From UBA9732 sp963599445 (lineage in GTDB: Bacteria > Spirochaetota > Spirochaetia > Sphaerochaetales > Sphaerochaetaceae): DNA of 64,000 bases. This document shows, piece by piece, positions 57,979-64,000 of this stretch; position 1 is the first letter of the stretch; each line of letters opens with the position of its first letter. The notes below the pieces were generated by a model. It worked only from the letters and a program-made list of their open reading frames with translations. It did not search any database and was not told the origin of the DNA. The stretch is from contig CAVBWZ010000001.1 of the NCBI GenBank assembly GCA_963599445.1, positions 124,001 through 188,000 of the forward strand. The letters are read 5' to 3'. Both the position numbers and the translations under genes were made by a program.

Positions 57979-60881
57979 TGCAGGGGCTGTTCGACGAGAT
58001 TGAAAGAGAGATGGAGAGCAGCAGCGAAAGCCCAAGGACATCGGGCCAAGGTGAGGACTTGACCAAGGCGAAGGCAAACGATTCCAAGCCCAAACGCGTG
58101 TTCGTCGTTGATGGCTATGGTCAGATATACAGGTCCTATTTCGCCTTCATGACCAATCCGCTCAAGGACAAGGACGGCAACAACGTCTCGGCTGTGTTTG
58201 GATTCTTCAATATTATCATGATGCTCATAAGGCAGTACTCGCCAGACTACCTCATCGTGGCCATGGATTCGAAGGGAAAGACCTTCAGACACGAACTCTA
58301 TGACCAGTACAAGGCCAACAGGGACAAGACCCCGGAGGACCTCCATTCTCAGATTCCAATCATAGAGCACATCCTCGATGCCATGCGCATCCCACACTAT
58401 GCACAGGTTGGCATGGAGGCCGATGACATTGTGGCCACAATCTGTCGCAATGCATCCTCAAATGGAATAGAGACCGTCATGGTCACAGGGGACAAGGATC
58501 TGCTGCAGCTGGTACGGGACGATGTCTTTGCCCTGCGACCTCCAAGAAAGGGCGAGAAGGAGTATAGACTCTGCTCAAGTGTGGATGTAAAGGAGTTGTT
58601 CGGGGTGGAGCCGTGCCAAATGGTGGACTACCTTACGATCCTTGGTGATTCCTCCGACAATGTCCCAGGAATCAATGGAATAGGAGAAAAAGGTGCAGTC
58701 AAGCTGCTTTCAGACTACGGTTCGCTTGACAATGCCTACAATCATATAGGAGAGCTTTCAAAAGGAATCCAGGCCAAACTTGAGGCTGCAAAGGACCACA
58801 TAGAGCTTTCGAGAACGCTCATAGAGCTCAAGGACGACCTCTTCGAAATGACGAGTGAGGATTTCTGTTCATACACCACGGACGACATAGACTGGAACGA
58901 AGGTGCCAGGCTTTTCAACGAGATTGGTGCGGACCGCCTTGCCAAGGCCGCCGTCAGGTTCGTGGGTGCTTCCGACTCCAAAGATTCCAGGAAACCGGCT
59001 GGGGTGTCTGCGGAAGTTTCCATTGACAAAGCTGGAGTTGAGTCTCAAAGAGGGCCTCAAAGCGAGCTCCAAAGTGAAACCATGCCAAAGGCAAAGAGGG
59101 GTGAGTACTCTGCCATAGCCAGTATAGAGGTTCTGGAAAAGACCATTTCTGGAATTCCTGATGGAAGTCTTGTGGCCTTTGATTTGGAGACCACTGACCA
59201 GGACGATATGAAGGCCGTTCCTGTAGGCTTCTCGTTCGCATGGGAGGCTTCGAAGGCCTTCTATGTTCCGCTTGTCTGCGCACAGGGGCGCATGATGGAG
59301 GACTCTGAAGCGAAGTCTGTGCTTTCCAAGCACCTCCCGCGCTTCAGGATCGTTGGGCAGAACCTCAAGTACGACCTCAAGGTGCTGAAGCGTTGGGGTG
59401 TCAATGGCGTCCATGCGTATGCGGACACCATGATAATGGCGTGGTTGGACGATTCCTCGTCCATGCGGTACAACCTTGATGTCCTTGCAGACAAATACCT
59501 GAACTACGACACGATACGGTTCGAGGACATAGTCCCAAAGGGTTCCCTTTTCAGCGACGTCCCGTTGGAGCAGGCTGTCCAGTACGGAGCTGAAGACAGC
59601 GACCTTGCACTGAGGCTGTTCGAATGCCTTCTTCCAAAGCTCAAGGCCAATGGTCTTGACGACGCGCTATTTGACATAGAGATGCCGTTGGTCGAGATTC
59701 TTGCCAACATGGAGCTTGAAGGCATAATCCTTGACACTTCAAGGCTTGATTCGTTCAGAAGCGACCTTGAAGTCGAAATCGAGGATGTCCAAAAGGCTGT
59801 GTTCGAGCTCTGCGGAAAGGAGTTCAACCTCAATTCTCCAAAGCAGCTTCAGGAAGTGCTGTTCGTTGACAGGAATCTTCCTACAGGAAGGAAGACGCAG
59901 TCCGGTTTCTCAACGGACTCCGATGTGTTGGAGGAGCTTTCCGTTTCTCAGGACGACCCTGTGCCGCCTCTTATCCTGCGCTATAGGCTCCTTAACAAGC
60001 TACTTAATACATATGTCCTTACGTTGCCAACCCTTATAAATCCTTCTACTGGTCGCATACACACCACATTCTCCCAAACGGGGACGGCGACTGGCAGACT
60101 CTCCAGCAAGAATCCAAACCTTCAGAACATTCCAATCAGGACGGACGAAGGCCGCAGGATACGGGATGCCTTCGTTCCAAAGGAAGGTTGCGTCCTTATG
60201 TCCGCGGACTATTCACAGATAGAGCTTGTGGTGCTTGCCCATATATCCGGTGACGAGAACCTGCGAGGTGCGTTCCTGTCCGGCGAAGATGTCCACCGCG
60301 ACACCGCCGCCAATATCTTTGGAATCTTCCCTGAAATGGTCACACCCGACCAGCGCCGCGCCGCCAAGACCATAAACTTTGGAATCATGTACGGCATGTC
60401 CGCATTCCGTCTTTCCAAGGACCTCAAGATTCCGCGCAGCGAAGCCCAACGCTTTATAGACACGTATTTCGAGCAGTACAGCGGGGTGAAGAGGTTCATC
60501 GAGGACGTCAAGGTCAAGGCCAAGGCCGATGGCTTTGTGAAGACCGCCATGGGGCATATCCGCTTCATCCCTGAGATGAAGAGCCGCAACAAGGCCGTCC
60601 TTGCAGGGGCAGAGCGGGTTGCAGTCAACACCATAATCCAAGGGACGGCCGCTGAGATAATGAAGCTTGCCATGATATCCCTTTCAAGGGCTATGGAGGA
60701 TGCTGGTCTTAGGTCCAGGATGCTCCTACAGGTCCACGATGAAATGATCTTCGAGGTTCCGCTTGATGAGGTAGAGCGCATGACGGCTCTTGTCCGTAGC
60801 TCAATGGAGAACGCCTACAAGCTAAGCGTTCCACTCAAGGTTGGACTTGAAACCGGTCGTAGCTGGGGGGAGATGCACTGA
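57978..60881 (+). CDS. polA: DNA polymerase I
   Basis: The 967-residue protein carries all three activities. The 5' nuclease domain starts at about residue 37 (VFVVDGYGQIYRSYFAFM); the proofreading 3'-5' exonuclease looks intact (AFDLETTD, GQNLKYDLKVL, YGAEDSDLAL); and the polymerase has motifs A SADYSQIEL, B KTINFGIMYG and C LLQVHDEMIF. It fills gaps and removes RNA primers. A charged extension of about 36 residues precedes the nuclease domain and is not part of the usual family. Its start overlaps the preceding gene and its stop overlaps coaE, both as TGATG. Confidence 0.97.
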   Translation: MQGLFDEIEREMESSSESPRTSGQGEDLTKAKANDSKPKRVFVVDGYGQIYRSYFAFMTNPLKDKDGNNVSAVFGFFNIIMMLIRQYSPDYLIVAMDSKGKTFRHELYDQYKANRDKTPEDLHSQIPIIEHILDAMRIPHYAQVGMEADDIVATICRNASSNGIETVMVTGDKDLLQLVRDDVFALRPPRKGEKEYRLCSSVDVKELFGVEPCQMVDYLTILGDSSDNVPGINGIGEKGAVKLLSDYGSLDNAYNHIGELSKGIQAKLEAAKDHIELSRTLIELKDDLFEMTSEDFCSYTTDDIDWNEGARLFNEIGADRLAKAAVRFVGASDSKDSRKPAGVSAEVSIDKAGVESQRGPQSELQSETMPKAKRGEYSAIASIEVLEKTISGIPDGSLVAFDLETTDQDDMKAVPVGFSFAWEASKAFYVPLVCAQGRMMEDSEAKSVLSKHLPRFRIVGQNLKYDLKVLKRWGVNGVHAYADTMIMAWLDDSSSMRYNLDVLADKYLNYDTIRFEDIVPKGSLFSDVPLEQAVQYGAEDSDLALRLFECLLPKLKANGLDDALFDIEMPLVEILANMELEGIILDTSRLDSFRSDLEVEIEDVQKAVFELCGKEFNLNSPKQLQEVLFVDRNLPTGRKTQSGFSTDSDVLEELSVSQDDPVPPLILRYRLLNKLLNTYVLTLPTLINPSTGRIHTTFSQTGTATGRLSSKNPNLQNIPIRTDEGRRIRDAFVPKEGCVLMSADYSQIELVVLAHISGDENLRGAFLSGEDVHRDTAANIFGIFPEMVTPDQRRAAKTINFGIMYGMSAFRLSKDLKIPRSEAQRFIDTYFEQYSGVKRFIEDVKVKAKADGFVKTAMGHIRFIPEMKSRNKAVLAGAERVAVNTIIQGTAAEIMKLAMISLSRAMEDAGLRSRMLLQVHDEMIFEVPLDEVERMTALVRSSMENAYKLSVPLKVGLETGRSWGEMH

Positions 60882-61513
60882 TGCTCATAGGTCTTGTCGG
60901 CAAGAGCTGCAGCGGAAAGAACTACGTTGGTGCCCTGCTTGAAAGGATGGGCTTTGAGGTCTTGGACCTTGACGTACTTGGACACGAGGGCCTCTCTGCG
61001 AATGCAGATGCGATAGAATCGGTCTTTGGACATGATGTCATGGTCGTGGAGGATGGCGTCCTGCGCGTTTCAAGGAAGGCCCTTTCGAGAAAGGTGTTCG
61101 ACGACCCGTCTCTTCGTAAGGCCTTGGAGGACATTCTGTACCCTTGGATGGAAAGGTGTATCCTTGGGCGTGAGGCTCTCTGTAGCGGCTGTGTGTTGGT
61201 GTTGAATGGGGCGCTCCTTCATAGGGCAGGCATGGACCGTCTTTGCAAGGCTGTGATATATGTCGATGCTCCATATGAAGTTAGGCTCAAACGGGCCTTG
61301 GAGCGGGATGGTGTTTCAAGAGAGGCTTTCCAAAAGCGTGAGGCCGCTCAAGAGGATGTGGATTTCCGTAGCAATGCCTATGCCTGTCCTGTGTTTGTGG
61401 TGGAAAACGACTTTGGCACGGAAAAGAGAGAACTCAATCGACAAATCGTGGATATATGTGATAGAATCGGAATCACTGATATCAAGGGGAATGAGGACCA
61501 TGAAGAAGAATAA
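60881..61513 (+). CDS. coaE: Dephospho-CoA kinase
   Basis: The 210-residue protein catalyses the last step of CoA synthesis, phosphorylating dephospho-CoA. The P-loop is GKSCSGKN at residues 7-14, with Asn in the place of the usual Ser/Thr. LDLDVLGHEGL follows as the CoA-binding Asp motif, and VIYVDAPYEVRLKRALERDG as the lid. The unusual P-loop residue weakens the call slightly, but the rest fits. It overlaps polA by one base and the next gene by 14 nt. Confidence 0.85.
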   Translation: MLIGLVGKSCSGKNYVGALLERMGFEVLDLDVLGHEGLSANADAIESVFGHDVMVVEDGVLRVSRKALSRKVFDDPSLRKALEDILYPWMERCILGREALCSGCVLVLNGALLHRAGMDRLCKAVIYVDAPYEVRLKRALERDGVSREAFQKREAAQEDVDFRSNAYACPVFVVENDFGTEKRELNRQIVDICDRIGITDIKGNEDHEEE

Positions 61514-62675
61514 AATCATTCTGCTTACTGTTTTGATAATGCTCGTGCTTTACTGCGGCGCTGTGGTTTTCGTCACAAAGCCAGACACTTTCGCATTCAG
61601 CGGAATCCTTGGGGACTACAACACCATATCCGGTACGAATAAGGCCCAGCTGATGGAAGAGGTCGGAGATATGATCGATGAAAAGATCGATGCCGCCGTG
61701 AACGACCGCATAGTACCTTATGTGGACTCTTCCGTAGATGCTGCAGTCGATTCCGTAGCTGACTCGGTAGTAGATTCCGTGGCATCGCAGGTCGATGAGA
61801 AGATCAACGCTCAGGTTGCAAAGGCCTTCGAGGCTCTTGAAACCAAGCTTTCGTCCGAGAAGGATGCTCTTGTAAACCAGTTGATGGCTCAGGTAAATGC
61901 CTCCTCGATGGTTGAGGAGACCGTCGCCTCCTCCTATGTGGACCCTGCGGACTATGTTGACACGCTCCTTCCAGAGCTTGTCCCTGCTGTCGTCGCAGAG
62001 CTTGAGAAGAACCTTGATGCATATGCTCCTTACATAGTGAAGGCACTTGTTCCAGAGCTTCTTACATACGAGGACGCTTTGGCTATGGATATGTATTCGA
62101 ACTACAGGGACACCCTTATTGCCGACATCACTCCTGAAATCGTCCTAGGCATAATGGATAGGCTTGAAGGCGAAGTTTTCACGTTCGTTGGCTCCGTTCC
62201 AAACGTTCCTGCCATGGCGGACAGCGTGAAGGTCGTGGTCAACGTGAAGTCCTCCGAACCAGTGGCTGATGCCTCGAACGGAGAGGCCGTTGTGCTTCCT
62301 CTTCTCACAGAGGAGAAGCCTGTCGTGGTAGATATGCCAGCGGTTCCTGAAACCATCGTTGATGTGGACGCTGTCGTTGCAGAGCTTGAGAAGAACCTCT
62401 CTTCATACGCTCCATACGTTGCAGATGCAGTGCTTCCTGAGCTTGAGAAGGATCTTGAAAAGTACCTTCCATACATCGTGGATGCTGTTCTCAAGGCAAT
62501 GCCTGAACAGGAACCTGTTCAGGAGCAGGCTGCTGAGACCGCTGAGGTCGCTCCTGAAGAGGTCGTGGAAGAGGCTGTTGAGACTGAACCAATGACAACC
62601 AGCGAGTATGATGCCATTAGAGAGGAGACCCGCAGGACGGAGATTGAGAATATACTCTCCCAGTTGCAAGACTAA
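61500..62675 (+). CDS. Membrane-anchored repeat protein, unknown function
   Basis: The 391-residue protein from ATG 61500 has an N-terminal membrane helix (about 5-25), then Val/Asp-rich amphipathic repeats (VDAAVDSVADSVVDSVASQVDEK). An element repeats about three times: AELEKNLDAYAPYIVKALVPEL near 160, AELEKNLSSYAPYVADAVLPEL near 300, and KDLEKYLPYIVDAVL. A Pro/Glu-rich acidic tail follows. It looks like an envelope-spanning or scaffold protein. It is translated from a start inside coaE, so it belongs to the polA-coaE operon. No family was recognised. Confidence 0.7.
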   Translation: MKKNKIILLTVLIMLVLYCGAVVFVTKPDTFAFSGILGDYNTISGTNKAQLMEEVGDMIDEKIDAAVNDRIVPYVDSSVDAAVDSVADSVVDSVASQVDEKINAQVAKAFEALETKLSSEKDALVNQLMAQVNASSMVEETVASSYVDPADYVDTLLPELVPAVVAELEKNLDAYAPYIVKALVPELLTYEDALAMDMYSNYRDTLIADITPEIVLGIMDRLEGEVFTFVGSVPNVPAMADSVKVVVNVKSSEPVADASNGEAVVLPLLTEEKPVVVDMPAVPETIVDVDAVVAELEKNLSSYAPYVADAVLPELEKDLEKYLPYIVDAVLKAMPEQEPVQEQAAETAEVAPEEVVEEAVETEPMTTSEYDAIREETRRTEIENILSQLQD

Positions 62676-62700
62676 AAGCTTAGGTTTGCTTTTGTGATGA

Positions 62701-62728
62701 ACACGGCTCGGAAGGGCCGTGTTTTTTT
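62701..62728 (+). terminator. Rho-independent terminator of the polA-coaE operon
   Basis: ACACGGC (62701-62707) pairs with GCCGTGT (62716-62722) and a seven-T run follows. Confidence 0.92.
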
Positions 62729-62740
62729 GTGAGTCCTTGG

Positions 62741-62838
62741 AGAATCATCCTGAATTTGGAAAAAATGATTTTCAGGATGAAAAAATCATCCGGAATTTTC
62801 AAAATTCATTTTTCAGGATGAAAAAATGCATCCGGAAT
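62741..62838. repeat. Repeated hairpin element (CAGGATGAAAAAAT...CATCCGGAAT)
   Basis: The element TTTTCAGGATGAAAAAAT(G)CATCCGGAAT occurs at 62769-62796 and 62810-62838, and a third partial copy (ATCATCCTGAATTT) starts at about 62744. GGATG pairs with CATCC in each copy, giving a row of hairpins between convergent genes. On the minus strand they follow the KamA gene and may terminate it. Confidence 0.7.
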
Positions 62839-62864
62839 CACGAAGAATCAAAAAAACGTTGGGT

Positions 62865-63917
62865 TCAGTTTGGGTCCGTAAGGATGCGGTAGTCGCCGTC
62901 AAGGGTGCGGATCTTCCAAGAACCCTTGTCCGTAGCAGGCGCTTCTTCTATGTATGAGCCGCAGAGTGGAACCTTGCCACCTCCTTGTGGGAGGTCTGCA
63001 CAATAGAGCGGCATTGCAAGGCCTGAAAGACGCCTGCGTAGCTCCTGCTCTATGGCAAGTCCTCTTTTGAGGGGGACTCTGAAGTCTGCTGTTCCAGTAA
63101 CCATGTCGCCTTGGAAGAGGTAGTATGGCTTTATTCTGTTGAAAAGAAGACTGTTGCACAGCTCTTCAAGGGTATCGGCATTGTCGTTGACGCCTCTTAG
63201 AAGCACCGTTTGGTTGAGAGCCGGGATTCCCGCATTCACGAAGCGGGAGACTGCCATTATGCTTTCCTCCGTGATCTCTCGTGGATGATTGAACTGGGTC
63301 AATAGATAGAACGGTGCCGTATTGTGTTTCTTGAGCATTGCAACGAGCCTGTCGTCCATTCGCGTTGGCTGCGACACCAGATAGCGTGTGCATATCCTTA
63401 TTATCAAGTGTGGGCTTGCTTTTCTGAAAGTGCCTATCATGAAGTCAAGTTGGTCGTTGGAGAGGGTTAGAGGGTCGCCTCCAGTTACAAGCATCTCCTT
63501 CACTTCAGGGTGGCTTGCAAGGTATGTGGCGGTTTCAAGGATATCGGACTTGGAGGCGGGGCCCATCATGTTGCCCGTGAAGCGACGGCGAAAGCAATGA
63601 CGGCAGTACATTGGGCATATGTCGGTGGCGAGGAAGGCCACGCGGTTGCCGTAGCGGTGGATCAGGCGTTGGCCTTTGCTGTGGGGGACCTCTGCAAGAG
63701 GGTCGTCGGACTCGGTTTCGAGGGCTTGGTTCTCCTTTGCCGTTGGTACGACTTGGCGCCTAAGTGGGTCGTGCGGGTCGTGCGGGTCGATGAGTCCAGC
63801 GTAGTGAGCGGTTATCCTAAGTGGAACGCTGATTGGGCTTTCCTTCCATGCGAGCTCTTCCTTGGTGAGTTCAAGGATTGTGCCTAGTTGCTCCATTGAA
63901 GTGATTTCTTGTGCCAT
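62865..63917 (-). CDS. KamA-family radical SAM aminomutase (lysine 2,3-aminomutase-like)
   Basis: The 350-residue protein has the radical SAM motif CPMYCRHC near residue 101 and the Lys-2,3-aminomutase signatures RITAHYAGLIDP, VTGGDPLTL and, for PLP, the lysine in LPQGGGKVPL. The enzyme moves the alpha-amino group of lysine to the beta position. At 350 residues it lacks the C-terminal extension of clostridial KamA (about 416), so it could be a short KamA or an EpmB-type enzyme that modifies elongation factor P. No epmA or efp lies nearby. The start at 63917 has AGGCATCGC upstream, a weak ribosome site. Confidence 0.88.
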   Translation of the reverse strand: MAQEITSMEQLGTILELTKEELAWKESPISVPLRITAHYAGLIDPHDPHDPLRRQVVPTAKENQALETESDDPLAEVPHSKGQRLIHRYGNRVAFLATDICPMYCRHCFRRRFTGNMMGPASKSDILETATYLASHPEVKEMLVTGGDPLTLSNDQLDFMIGTFRKASPHLIIRICTRYLVSQPTRMDDRLVAMLKKHNTAPFYLLTQFNHPREITEESIMAVSRFVNAGIPALNQTVLLRGVNDNADTLEELCNSLLFNRIKPYYLFQGDMVTGTADFRVPLKRGLAIEQELRRRLSGLAMPLYCADLPQGGGKVPLCGSYIEEAPATDKGSWKIRTLDGDYRILTDPN

Positions 63918-63967
63918 TGCGATGCCTCGTATGCGCTTCTATCTTCGCGTTTCTATTTTCGTAAGGC

Positions 63968-63999
63968 AAAAAACAAGGCTGCCGCTTGCGCAACAGCCT
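63968..63999 (-). terminator. Rho-independent terminator at the right edge
   Basis: On the minus strand AGGCTG pairs with CAGCCT around a GC-rich 12-nt loop and TGTTTTTT follows. It would end a leftward gene lying outside the window, upstream of the KamA gene. Confidence 0.75.
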
Positions 64000-64000
64000 G

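Overview
The window looks like chromosomal DNA of an anaerobic, host-associated spirochaete (Treponema/Sphaerochaeta-like). This is inferred, not proven. The supporting signs are: a sugar-binding protein whose mature end reads AQGQKEA, a form common in that phylum; many cell-surface lipoproteins with LVSC-type lipoboxes; several small predicted outer-membrane beta-barrels; G-tracts inside lipoprotein promoters; and a strictly anaerobic enzyme set (class III ribonucleotide reductase, two rubrerythrins, a flavodiiron protein). No rRNA, tRNA, CRISPR array, transposase or prophage gene was recognised.

Layout. 1-2.0 kb: end of a truncated gene, a reverse rubrerythrin and a small membrane protein. 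2.0-12.0 kb: a sugar locus. A leftward operon encodes an ABC importer (binding protein and two permeases), an HldE-like PfkB kinase fused to a HAD phosphatase, an unassigned Rossmann-type protein, a ROK kinase and a GmhA-like SIS isomerase. It diverges from a LacI regulator, with a HAD hydrolase behind the regulator and three LacI-type operators between them. 12-21 kb: a DUF4097 protein, a membrane protein, nrdDG under two NrdR boxes, rubrerythrin, a four-domain flavodiiron protein and a MATE pump. 21-30 kb: a PatB-like lyase, an acyl-CoA synthetase, an Hc1 histone-like protein, a TPR protein, a U32 protein and Lon. 29.5-37 kb: an accessory stretch with a DUF4160/DUF2442 pair, a queuosine-precursor transporter, two lipoprotein genes each with a G-tract between -35 and -10, DUF3791, a candidate 100-nt RNA next to DUF3800, and a broken PLD-like gene.

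37-43 kb: ssb and a selenium locus (XdhC family, class V aminotransferase, YedE, YedF/TusA, DUF3343, SelD) read from a compact divergent promoter pair. 43-51 kb: a beta-barrel protein and three repeat-rich secreted lipoproteins. A histidine kinase/response regulator pair lies between the first two, and matching 11-bp direct repeats precede both of those lipoproteins. 51-54 kb: a DUF3990/XRE toxin-antitoxin-like pair and a TetR/GNAT operon. 54-64 kb: nadE, two related barrel proteins, a run of a small membrane protein, polA, coaE and a repeat-rich membrane-anchored protein, then a KamA-family radical SAM enzyme.

The most novel-looking items are the uncharacterised sugar pathway, the paired G-tract promoters (probable phase variation), the two-component regulon, the ncRNA/DUF3800 arrangement, and a recurring class of degenerate intergenic tandem repeats with 9-10 bp periods. 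Everything here was read by eye; family names come from remembered motifs, with no database search.
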